This document shows positions 1-6,434 of a DNA stretch of 15,711 nt, in pieces. Location of the stretch: contig DATBHO010000015.1 of NCBI GenBank assembly GCA_036557405.1, forward strand, positions 1 to 15,711, read 5' to 3'. Source of the DNA: TA-21 sp036557405. GTDB lineage: Archaea; Thermoproteota; Nitrososphaeria; Nitrososphaerales; Nitrososphaeraceae. A program made the position numbers and the translations under genes. The first letter of the stretch is position 1; each line of letters begins with the position of its first letter. The notes under the pieces are model-generated. The model was not told the DNA's origin. It did no database searches and saw only the letters and a list, made by a program, of their open reading frames with translations.

Positions 1-1
1 T

Positions 2-313
2 ATTGTGGTTTGGATAGAAGATCTTGCTGGTAAAAAGCATCTAAAGGATATCGGCGTGGTTGCGATGATTAAAGGAGAATTTAAGTATAAGATAATAGAT
101 GCACAAAAGTTGCTAGAAAAATCAAAGGACAATATAATAAAGGTCCCACTGGATTTTGATAAGACTCCCGAAATTGGTCCAATCAGGGTAGGAGATTACC
201 TTTTTGCTTGTGTCTCTGCTAATGTGTTAAAACCAGTTGAAGGAAACGAATGCGAGCATAGATTTATAGATCATAAAGGAAAGATATACAACATAGTGGC
301 AAGACACGACTAG
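2..313 (+). CDS. Hypothetical protein, 5'-partial at window edge
   Basis: The frame is open to the left edge of the window: a GTG at 5-7 could be a start, but the preceding codon is also open, so the gene may begin outside. It ends at TAG 311-313. About 102 residues are visible: a mixed alpha/beta, charged, soluble protein with no signal peptide or membrane segment. It has a Lys-rich helix near residues 30-45, a stretch reading PLDFDKTPEIGP near 48-59, and a single Cys pair (CVS near 69, CEH near 83). I do not recognise the family. Codon use and composition match the neighbouring genes, so it is very likely real. The next gene on the same strand starts 153 bases downstream and appears to have its own promoter, so an operon is unlikely. 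Confidence 0.7.
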   Translation: MVVWIEDLAGKKHLKDIGVVAMIKGEFKYKIIDAQKLLEKSKDNIIKVPLDFDKTPEIGPIRVGDYLFACVSANVLKPVEGNECEHRFIDHKGKIYNIVARHD

Positions 314-380
314 TATGTATAAGCAATTTCTAGTGATGCTTTATTGGCAATAGTAACTTCCCCCAAATCTCTTGACATAA

Positions 381-399
381 TACTCTACTTCATAGAGTA
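381..399. promoter_or_regulatory. Dyad (7-bp perfect arms) upstream of Lrp-TRASH gene
   Basis: TACTCTA (381-387) and TAGAGTA (393-399) are perfect inverted arms around a 5-base centre. A second, overlapping dyad, CTACT...AGTAG, lies at 386-400. It sits about 36 bases upstream of the TATA-like box of the downstream regulator. It could be an autoregulatory operator; a weak terminator hairpin for the preceding gene is the alternative. The role is inference. Confidence 0.4.
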
Positions 400-434
400 G
401 ATGTTCTTTCAAAATAGAATCAAATTACAGGAAA

Positions 435-442
435 TTTAATAT
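435..442 (+). promoter_or_regulatory. TATA-like box of Lrp-TRASH gene
   Basis: TTTAATAT is centred about 28 bases before the GTG start at 467. That is the spacing expected for an archaeal TATA box driving a leaderless mRNA. No Shine-Dalgarno sequence is visible. Confidence 0.45.
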
Positions 443-466
443 TGCTAAGTGAGCTATTAGTTATTA

Positions 467-922
467 GTGCCCCTTGAACTAGATGAATATGACATCTCTA
501 TATTGAAATCGCTATTTAAGGATGGTCGCAAATCATTTCGTCAAGTTTCTCGCGAAACTGGAATTACTACACCCACCGTCAAAGCAAGATTTGAAAGATT
601 AGTAAATGTGGGATTTATTCGCGGAGTGCAACCAATTATTGATTTTCGAAAAATTGAAAAAAGTACTACGATGAATTTACAAAATGCTGTTACCAAAAAT
701 CAACCTGTCAAAAAGATAAAGGAAGGTGTTTGTATCCAGCTGGATTGTGATTTTTGTCATGGAATCATAGCTGCTTCTCCACATGTCATTAAATTTGTAA
801 ACTATGAACGATTCTTTTGCTGCTCTTCATGCAAATCTGAGTATAAAAGAAAATATGGTGGAAGAATACAAGCGATTATAGAAAACCACGAAAAATCTAA
901 TCCAAATACTTGGGAATTTTAA
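467..922 (+). CDS. Lrp/AsnC-type HTH regulator with C-terminal TRASH metal-binding domain
   Basis: Predicted metal-responsive transcription regulator of 151 residues. Residues 5-60 form an Lrp/AsnC-type winged helix: LDEYDISILKSL, then the recognition helix GITTPTVKARFERL at 32-45, and the strand GFIRGVQPIIDF. The usual ligand-binding RAM domain of Lrp proteins is absent. In its place, residues 90-130 hold a TRASH-type cysteine module: C94-x2-C97 (DCDFCHG), then FFCCSSC with C118, C119 and C122, followed by KSEYKRKYGG. TRASH domains are known in archaeal copper regulators and metal trafficking proteins, so copper or another soft metal is a reasonable ligand, but the metal cannot be read from sequence. 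The GTG start is forced because an in-frame TAG (458-460) lies just upstream. No copper ATPase or chaperone gene is in the window, so the target is unknown. Confidence 0.88.
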   Translation: MPLELDEYDISILKSLFKDGRKSFRQVSRETGITTPTVKARFERLVNVGFIRGVQPIIDFRKIEKSTTMNLQNAVTKNQPVKKIKEGVCIQLDCDFCHGIIAASPHVIKFVNYERFFCCSSCKSEYKRKYGGRIQAIIENHEKSNPNTWEF

Positions 923-1080
923 GAACCTATTGATATTGTGCTATTGAATTTGAAGTAAGATAAGGTTGGATGTTCCCTAAAATTTAATAGTTTAAGTCGA
1001 GTTTAAACCCTTGACATGGAGATTAAGAAAAAATAAATTCTCATAATGAAGATACAAGTTGGCTTCGCTATATACAAATC

Positions 1081-1089
1081 TTATTTATT
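1081..1089 (+). promoter_or_regulatory. TATA-like box of aminotransferase gene
   Basis: TTATTTATT is centred about 25 bases before ATG 1110. This supports ATG 1110 as the start of a leaderless message over the TTG at 1059, although an AAAATAAAT stretch near 1030 could serve the TTG. Confidence 0.4.
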
Positions 1090-1109
1090 CGGAGAAGAAA
1101 TCATTATTT

Positions 1110-2330
1110 ATGACGAATATCCCTGGCCCAAAAGCAAGAAAATTAGTAGATGAATTCAAAAAAATCGCATATGATTCTACCTTCACATATCCCCTCGTCA
1201 TTAAAACGGGCAAAGGATGTGTAATTGAGGATATAGATGGAATTGAGTACTTAGATTTCACATCCAATATTGGGTCCTGTCCTTTGGGATATTCCCATCC
1301 CGACATTTTAGAGGCAATAAAGGAGTACTGTAATAATGGAAGGGGAGTCCATAAAATAGCTGGTCAAGACTTTTATTGTGAAGAGCATTTTGATATTGCA
1401 AGCAAGCTTCTTTCAATAAGCAAGAAGAATTCCAAAGTTTTTTTCATAAATAGTGGAGCGGAGGCTGTGGAAAACGCGATAAAAATAGCTTATAAGAAAA
1501 TGGGTCCTCTTCCAGGAATAGCTTGTAATGGTGATTTTCACGGTAGAACACTTGGTGCCCTGAGCTTCACACTGAGTAAGGAAATACAGAAAACAAACTT
1601 TCCAGAATTACCAGTTAAGAGAATTAAATTTTGTACAAGTGATTCTGACCCTCAAATTAATCAATTAGAGATTCTTCTAAAAGATTACAAGGTGGCCTTC
1701 ATTTTAACTGAAATTATACAAGGAGAAGGAGGATTAAATGTAGCAAGTAAATTATTTATTCAAACTATTAGAAAATTAGCAGATGAATATAAAGTCCCCT
1801 TAATTTTTGATGAAGTTCAGAGTGGGATGGGAAGAACAGGAAAGTGGTGGGCCTATGAACATTATGGAGTAGAACCAGACATAATGACAGTTGCAAAAGC
1901 CTTACAAGTCGGCGCCACCATATACGATAAGAATTACGATCCTCCTGAACCAGGAGTTCTTTCAAGCACGTGGGGAGGAGGAAGCAGAATCGATATGGCG
2001 ATTGGTACTAAGATAATAGAGATCATTCTCAACAATAATCTTTTATCTAATTCCCAAAAGATTGGTGATATGTTACTAAAAAATTTTGTTGACATTGTTG
2101 GTATCAATAGACTTATTGATGCCAGAGGGATTGGATTGATGATTGGTCTGGAATTTGATACAAAAATCACACGAGATGTCATAATCAACAATTTGTTTAA
2201 GAAGGGTCTCCTAGTACTCCCTGCAGGAATGAAGTCAATTAGAATAATGCCGCCATTAATTATTAATGAGGAGGAGGCTATGAAAGGTTTTTCTTTAATA
2301 AGTGATACTATAAATGAGTATAATAAATAG
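1110..2330 (+). CDS. Class III PLP-dependent aminotransferase (4-aminobutyrate / lysine 6-aminotransferase-like)
   Basis: Cytosolic fold-type I, class III aminotransferase of 406 residues counted from ATG 1110. The frame extends to a TTG at 1059, but the added 17 residues look non-conserved, while the sequence from MTNIPGPKARKL matches the usual start of the family. Visible family signatures are NSGAEAVENAIK (PLP phosphate site), DFHGRTLG, TEIIQGEGG, then IFDEVQSGMGRTGKWWA with the PLP-nitrogen Asp, PDIMTVAKALQVG with the Schiff-base Lys (residue 263 from the ATG), and STWGGG before the C-terminal domain. The 'KALQVG...STWGGG' stretch is more like lysine 6-aminotransferase than the 'KGLGGG.PIGA' of acetylornithine or GABA enzymes. 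The substrate remains a guess: an omega-amino acid such as lysine, GABA, ornithine or diaminobutyrate, with 2-oxoglutarate as acceptor. The gene is convergent with an acyl-CoA dehydrogenase 38 bases away. Confidence 0.88.
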   Translation: MTNIPGPKARKLVDEFKKIAYDSTFTYPLVIKTGKGCVIEDIDGIEYLDFTSNIGSCPLGYSHPDILEAIKEYCNNGRGVHKIAGQDFYCEEHFDIASKLLSISKKNSKVFFINSGAEAVENAIKIAYKKMGPLPGIACNGDFHGRTLGALSFTLSKEIQKTNFPELPVKRIKFCTSDSDPQINQLEILLKDYKVAFILTEIIQGEGGLNVASKLFIQTIRKLADEYKVPLIFDEVQSGMGRTGKWWAYEHYGVEPDIMTVAKALQVGATIYDKNYDPPEPGVLSSTWGGGSRIDMAIGTKIIEIILNNNLLSNSQKIGDMLLKNFVDIVGINRLIDARGIGLMIGLEFDTKITRDVIINNLFKKGLLVLPAGMKSIRIMPPLIINEEEAMKGFSLISDTINEYNK

Positions 2331-2368
2331 AATCATTTGATGACAGATTAATGTAAATAAATTATTGA

Positions 2369-3637
2369 CTAGTATGCTTTGAAATTATCTCCCAAAACTT
2401 CTGAAGCAATTTTGAGTTCTAACACCTCATTTGCTCCTTCATAAATCATGGTTGCACGAGAATCAAGGAAGTGTTTTGCCACACGTGATGTTTTCTGGTA
2501 ACCAAAAGATCCAAATACCTGTAATGATCTGTTTGCACAATCAAATGCAGTATTTGTAGCATGGAATTTAGCAATGGCAGTTAACCTATCAGCATCATTC
2601 CTTAATGTAGAGTAAATTTTGTTATCACGATTTAGTTTCGATTGCCATCCTTCTTGCTCCAATTTGAATTGTTCAACATAATCATGCAATTTCTGTCTGG
2701 CAGACGCTGCCCTATAAGTAAGCCATCTTGAGCTTTCAATACCTACAACAATTCTTGAAATGTGTTGTTGAATTAACTGTTTTTTTGCTAATAGAGATCC
2801 ATGTTGAGATCTTGACTTGCTGTGACGCAAGGTTTCATTAAGACAATCTTTCATTACTCCGATGGAGCCAGCTGCAACACTTAACCTCCCATCAATTAAT
2901 GCGCTGTAAGCAATGTTCAGCCCCTGAGCTATATCACCAAGTAGGTTTTGTTTTGGTATGCGACAGTGTTCGAAATAAATTTCAGCATTTTTTATCGTAA
3001 GAAGTCCCATTTTGTTTTTCATTTCTTTCTTTCTAACACCAGACGAATTCATATCTACAATAAAGGCAGAGATCTTCCCTGTAGTCTTTTCACGAGCATA
3101 TGTTGTAATTACATTTCCTATAGTTCCATTTCCAATCCAGTGCTTTTTTCCAGATAGTAAATAAGATTCTCCTACATCTTCGTATTCACTGTTCATAGAT
3201 GAAGGATCGCTTCCTGCTTCCGGTTCTGTTAATGCAAAGGCCATAATACTTTTACCACTTGTTGTTGCAGGTAAGTACCTCTTCTTTTGATCCTCATTTG
3301 CCCATCCTTGCAGAATCATCTGTCCTATGGAAGTATGTACAGAAAAAAATGTTCTCATAGAATTACCCTCTTCACCAATTCTTTCTAGCGCTTTACAATA
3401 CGTTAGAATATCATATCCTAAGCCGTCATACTTTTTTGAAATTGGACAACCAAGCATTCCAATTTTACTGAATTTAGGAACTAAATTTTTATTGAGTCTG
3501 TCTTCAAGATAGCATTCTTCTTCCAAACTTCTAAGTGATTTACATACACTGTCAACCTTCGAAATCCACTCTACCTGTTCCTTCGTGTTTTCAAAATTCA
3601 TACAAGATAAATTTGAATATTGAGACACGTTATTCAA
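2369..3637 (-). CDS. Acyl-CoA dehydrogenase, glutaryl-CoA dehydrogenase-like substrate Arg
   Basis: FAD-dependent acyl-CoA dehydrogenase of 422 residues. Signatures: FSVHTSIG (98-105), ALTEPEAGSD (135-144, flavin/substrate loop), KHWIGNG (165-171), SRSQHGSLL (275-283) and the C-terminal YEGANEV, with catalytic-base candidate Glu400. Arg95, just before TFFSVH, aligns by eye with the Arg of glutaryl-CoA dehydrogenase that binds the free carboxylate; the same Arg also occurs in polyketide-type dehydrogenases acting on dicarboxyl thioesters. A dicarboxyl acyl substrate is therefore plausible. The protein is about 40 residues longer than usual, because of a charged helical insertion at about 312-347 between the helical-domain motifs. 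The start is TTG 3637 with a TATA-like box at 3661-3670; ATG 3601 (residue 13) is an alternative. The electron acceptor (ETF) is not encoded here. Confidence 0.9.
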   Translation of the reverse strand: MNNVSQYSNLSCMNFENTKEQVEWISKVDSVCKSLRSLEEECYLEDRLNKNLVPKFSKIGMLGCPISKKYDGLGYDILTYCKALERIGEEGNSMRTFFSVHTSIGQMILQGWANEDQKKRYLPATTSGKSIMAFALTEPEAGSDPSSMNSEYEDVGESYLLSGKKHWIGNGTIGNVITTYAREKTTGKISAFIVDMNSSGVRKKEMKNKMGLLTIKNAEIYFEHCRIPKQNLLGDIAQGLNIAYSALIDGRLSVAAGSIGVMKDCLNETLRHSKSRSQHGSLLAKKQLIQQHISRIVVGIESSRWLTYRAASARQKLHDYVEQFKLEQEGWQSKLNRDNKIYSTLRNDADRLTAIAKFHATNTAFDCANRSLQVFGSFGYQKTSRVAKHFLDSRATMIYEGANEVLELKIASEVLGDNFKAY

Positions 3638-3660
3638 TAACCATTTTCGTATAAAAGTAT

Positions 3661-3670
3661 AGATATAAAT
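3661..3670 (-). promoter_or_regulatory. TATA-like box of acyl-CoA dehydrogenase gene, with dyad behind it
   Basis: On the minus strand ATTTATATCT is centred about 28 bases before the TTG start at 3637. Directly upstream, at 3679-3692, is the dyad ATTAGA-CA-TCTAAT (perfect 6-base arms), a possible operator. The spacing favours the TTG start or a short leader to ATG 3601. Confidence 0.4.
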
Positions 3671-3965
3671 TTGCGCATATTAGACATCTAATCCTCTCAG
3701 TTAGTTCAATACGTATGGCTCTATTCATAATACTCCAAATCCCCTTTTAATCTTTAATTAGAAATACATTGAATGATGTGTAATTTACTCATGCGAAATA
3801 CATATTCCTCTGAGTGAAGCACAGATATTTAGATAATTTTTAAATTAAGAACTTGACATTCTCTGCTTGTCAAATAATTTCTTAGTGATTGTAGTATCCT
3901 TAATATTATAAATAATTTTTTGGCATTTGGATTAAAAAAGAAGCGAATGATTATACTACAACATT
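3671..3965. other. AT-rich intergenic stretch
   Basis: No convincing gene. It holds the 3679-3692 dyad described with the acyl-CoA dehydrogenase promoter, one copy of an octamer CTTGACAT (3852-3859) that also occurs at 371-378 and 1010-1017, and a very AT-rich run at 3895-3930. It ends at the stop of a small minus-strand gene. Confidence 0.5.
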
Positions 3966-4151
3966 CTATTGAAAACTAGATTTATAATCTTGAAATAATG
4001 TTTGCTTGATGTTTTCCACAAGATTTTTAACCTCATAGACATCATTCAATTCATTTAGTTTTTTTGATCTTATACCTAGTGATTCCAAGTCGGAGACCAA
4101 AGACAGGAGTGATTTAGGAAGTTCAGATTGAGTATAAAGCTTTATTTGCAT
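3966..4151 (-). CDS. Small hypothetical protein (61 aa), helical
   Basis: Sixty-one codons from ATG 4151 to TGA 3966. The product is predicted soluble and largely helical: an N-terminal strand MQIKLYTQSELP, then Leu-rich amphipathic segments (SLLSLVSDLESLGI near 14-27, and EVKNLVENIKQTLFQDY near 40-56). There is no cysteine cluster or signal peptide. I do not recognise a family. The main support beyond codon-like composition is its promoter: TTATTATAAT at 4173-4182, centred 26-27 bases upstream of the ATG and preceded by AACC, which fits an archaeal TATA/BRE pair for a leaderless mRNA. The gene stands alone. Confidence 0.55.
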   Translation of the reverse strand: MQIKLYTQSELPKSLLSLVSDLESLGIRSKKLNELNDVYEVKNLVENIKQTLFQDYKSSFQ

Positions 4152-4172
4152 GACCTAATATAGCGGTTAAAG

Positions 4173-4182
4173 ATTATAATAA
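4173..4182 (-). promoter_or_regulatory. TATA box (with BRE-like AACC) of 61-aa gene
   Basis: Read on the minus strand: AACC then TTATTATAAT, centred -26/-27 from ATG 4151. It is among the best-placed core promoter matches in the window. Confidence 0.5.
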
Positions 4183-4461
4183 GGTTAATCCAAGAAATCT
4201 TCGGCTTGTTTTATCAGTTGATACGGATGATCCGAGCAATATCCGAGACCTATATTAGAGAAACTAGTTGTATACAACAATAAATTCAGATATTTTGACT
4301 AATTAATGTAAATGATCATTACGATTATTGTTGACCGTAGGGTGTAATGCGTTGATATGCCCAGTTTTTTTCGCGCTTTTATTGTACCGCGTGCACAACC
4401 CTCATTATTTGACCTCGTTATTAGTATAAGTTTTACATATCACTTATGCCGTTTAATAATA
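4183..4461. other. Intergenic stretch with short palindromes
   Basis: No credible gene. It contains a perfect 12-base palindrome GTTGTATACAAC (4268-4279) and a 10-base palindrome AATGATCATT (4311-4320). Both lie between the divergent promoter of the 61-aa gene and the broken NHL gene and could be operator sites, but palindromes this short are expected by chance in a window of this size. An open frame from ATG 4357 runs into the signal peptide of the NHL pseudogene, but its first part does not look like protein-coding sequence. Confidence 0.4.
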
Positions 4462-4839
4462 ATGATGTTTTTTAGCCTGAAGTACTTCCTGGCCTGCATT
4501 ACGTCTATTGTATCTTTTAATTTGGTGGAACCAAATTTAGTAACGGAAAAGACGGTTTTTGGAGGAAAATATGAACTGAATTCCCTAGACTATTGTTTTA
4601 AATCCAAATAGGGGTTCTGAGGGTACTTCTGAAGACCAATTCTTGCGTCCTCATGACGTAAATTTTGATTCAAGAGGAAATGTCTATGTAAGTGATAGAG
4701 ACATGAATGATATACAAAAGTTTGCCCAAATGGAACCATTACCATGAAATGGGACTCTGAAGGTGAGAAAGCTGGACAGTTTAACGTCCCTTATAGTATC
4801 GAAATAGATCCATGTATGCAATTATTTTCTCCTTATTAG
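4462..4839 (+). pseudogene. Broken secreted NHL-repeat (beta-propeller) gene, two compensating frameshifts
   Basis: From ATG 4462 the frame encodes a signal peptide (MMFFSLKYFLACITSIVSF) and a short linker ending ...DYCFKSK. An extra A at 4610 in AAATAGGGG then moves the reading frame: without it the text reads K-W-G-S-E-G-T. The +1 frame carries a clear NHL repeat: GSEGTSEDQFLRPHDVNFD, then SRGNVYVSDRDMNDIQKFAQ. A missing A in the run at 4728-4730 then restores the original frame, giving NGTITMKWDSEGEKAG and QFNVPYSIEID (a second repeat), before TAG 4837. Intact NHL proteins carry four to six repeats; here about one and a half remain. The parent was probably an exported beta-propeller protein. 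The gene could also be a sequencing artefact at two sites, but the short C-terminus argues for real decay. Confidence 0.75.
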
Positions 4840-4936
4840 GCAAAAGAGAAGTTTAGTACTCAAATCAGGTAAAGCATATTTAAGAGCTTTCTGAAAAATT
4901 AGATGCCTTGTCGAAAATGATAACAAGATAATTCTA

Positions 4937-5014
4937 ATGCCACGTTGTAAGTACCTTAGTTTATTTTCTTGCCTATGTTTATTCCTAGCAGCAAGCGCTG
5001 TGACCCGAGTATAG
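4937..5014 (+). pseudogene. Signal-peptide-like stub (25 codons)
   Basis: ATG 4937 opens a 25-codon frame whose product has a basic start (MPRCKY) and a hydrophobic core (LSLFSCLCLFLAASAV), ending TRV and TAG 5012-5014. This is the shape of an N-terminal export signal with nothing after it. It sits between the broken NHL gene and the promoter of the binding-protein gene, so it is most simply a remnant of another exported protein. A chance ORF or a tiny membrane peptide cannot be excluded. Confidence 0.3.
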
Positions 5015-5020
5015 CCGAAA

Positions 5021-5035
5021 TTTAAAAGTTTTATA
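5021..5035 (+). promoter_or_regulatory. TATA-like boxes of solute-binding-protein gene
   Basis: Two adjoining candidates: TTTAAAAG (5021-5028), centred about -28 from TTG 5052, and TTTTATAG (5028-5035), centred about -26 from GTG 5058. Either fits a leaderless message, so the start cannot be decided from them. Confidence 0.45.
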
Positions 5036-5051
5036 GTAGGTAATTTATCAA

Positions 5052-6401
5052 TTGCTAGTGAGACTACCTAAATTATTGATTCTTGCAATCGGTATTATTA
5101 TAATGTTAGGTCTCACATTTGTAGCTTTTTCTCCTCGTGTTGCTATTGCATTAGAAAATCAGAAAAAACAAGTTACAATTACAGCCATTCTAGATGATCA
5201 AGGCGATCCACCAAGGCTCTTAAAAATGCTGTTCCAACCTGCAATCAAACAGTTAGAGGCGAGACATAAGGATTTGGAGGTAAAGCTGGATTATAGGCCA
5301 GTTCCTTATCTAAATCTACACGACCAGATTCTAAAATCAATGGCTAATCAAACCCCAGTTGACATACTGACGGTAGATCATATTTGGCTTGGAGAGTTTG
5401 CTGAAAAAGGATATTTAATGGACCTCACGAATTTAACAAAAAGTTGGGGAAGATCAGCGGATTGGTATGAAGGAAATTGGGATGGAGGAGTATATAATGA
5501 TAAAGTTTATGGCATCTGGACGGTAGTCGACGTAAGGGGTTTGTGGTATTGGAAGGACATGCTAGATAAAGCCGGTGTGGACCCAAATTCTATGAAGACC
5601 TGGAATGGATACATTGAAGGTGCAAAGAAACTAAATGCTATTCTTAGGCCAGAAGGTATTGAAGGGGTACACCTTGTTGGTGCGAGTCATTCACCCGATA
5701 TAGATTTTTATCCCTATCTCTGGATGCTCGGAGGTGACATAATTGGGCTAAAATCTGGACATCCCTCGAAGGGCAGCTACTGGTTTCCAACTTTTAACAA
5801 CTCTGAAGGTGTTCGAGCACTAGGGTTCATTAAGGCACAGCTTGACGCAGGAATAAAGCCTCAGAAGAATCATTATTGGGGTAAGGAGTTTCTTGACAGA
5901 AAGTTTGCAGTAATGTTAGAGGCCTTACAGAATCATGTGCATGTCAATACAACTGGGCAAAAGCAAGAATTCGAACATAAAGTTGGCTTTCTACCTATGT
6001 TTCCTGTTCCAGACGGAACGAACCGCAGCGCAACAATGATGGGCGGATGGGAGTTCAGCGTCACCAATAAATCAAAAAACAAAGATCTTGCTTGGGAATT
6101 AGTCACTATAATGGAGGATCCTAAAATAATTACACCTTTTTTTGAAAAGTACGGTTTACTACCAACCCAAGTACCTATAGGCAATGGTGAATTTTCTGCT
6201 AACCTGAGTAGGACAATCCCATATTATGACCAGTTGATATCCATGTTGCAACTCAAAGGTGTAAGACCTAATATACCAGAATATCCTCAAATAGCTGATA
6301 ATTTAAGGCAAGCCCTTGATGAGGTGTTATATCAATCGAAGCAACCTAAACAAGCATTGGATGAAGCCGCCGCAAAATCTGCTAAAGCTTTGGGATGGTA
6401 A
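5052..6401 (+). CDS. Extracellular solute-binding protein (ABC sugar-type, family 1), orphan
   Basis: Exported substrate-binding protein of 449 residues. Residues 7-26 are a hydrophobic signal or anchor segment (LLILAIGIIIMLGLTF) with a possible cleavage site after AIA near 33; there is no lipobox Cys. The body has the bacterial SBP family 1 layout: VTITAILDDQ at the first strand, PVDILTVDHIWLGEFAEKGY (the hinge-adjacent 'D.W..EF...G.L.DLT' signature), VYGIWTVVDVRGLWYWKDM (inter-domain segment), then FLDRKFAVMLEAL and MMGGWEFSVTNKSKNKDLAW (the 'GG....I...SK....A' motif). Sugars or oligosaccharides are the usual ligands of this family; the ligand here cannot be read. TTG 5052 or GTG 5058 is the start; no ATG is suitable. 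No permease or ATPase gene lies beside it. The neighbour is a convergent sensor kinase 33 bases away. Confidence 0.9.
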   Translation: MLVRLPKLLILAIGIIIMLGLTFVAFSPRVAIALENQKKQVTITAILDDQGDPPRLLKMLFQPAIKQLEARHKDLEVKLDYRPVPYLNLHDQILKSMANQTPVDILTVDHIWLGEFAEKGYLMDLTNLTKSWGRSADWYEGNWDGGVYNDKVYGIWTVVDVRGLWYWKDMLDKAGVDPNSMKTWNGYIEGAKKLNAILRPEGIEGVHLVGASHSPDIDFYPYLWMLGGDIIGLKSGHPSKGSYWFPTFNNSEGVRALGFIKAQLDAGIKPQKNHYWGKEFLDRKFAVMLEALQNHVHVNTTGQKQEFEHKVGFLPMFPVPDGTNRSATMMGGWEFSVTNKSKNKDLAWELVTIMEDPKIITPFFEKYGLLPTQVPIGNGEFSANLSRTIPYYDQLISMLQLKGVRPNIPEYPQIADNLRQALDEVLYQSKQPKQALDEAAAKSAKALGW

Positions 6402-6434
6402 TGTTCATACTGCGCTTCTTGGAGTTAATCAAGG

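Noticed and set aside
371..376. TTGACA-like boxes resembling bacterial -35 elements (also near 1011 and 3853)
   Set aside because: No matching -10 element at 16-18 bases, and the rest of the window uses archaeal TATA-type promoters.
1059..1109. TTG-initiated N-terminal extension of the aminotransferase
   Set aside because: The 17 residues are unlike the family, and ATG 1110 has a well-placed TATA-like box.
4268..4279. Perfect 12-bp palindrome GTTGTATACAAC as a strong operator
   Set aside because: About four 12-base palindromes are expected by chance in 15.7 kb, and no regulated gene start is close.
4357..4461. Upstream extension of the NHL pseudogene from ATG 4357
   Set aside because: The 35 extra residues do not look like an export signal or a domain; the natural signal peptide begins at ATG 4462.
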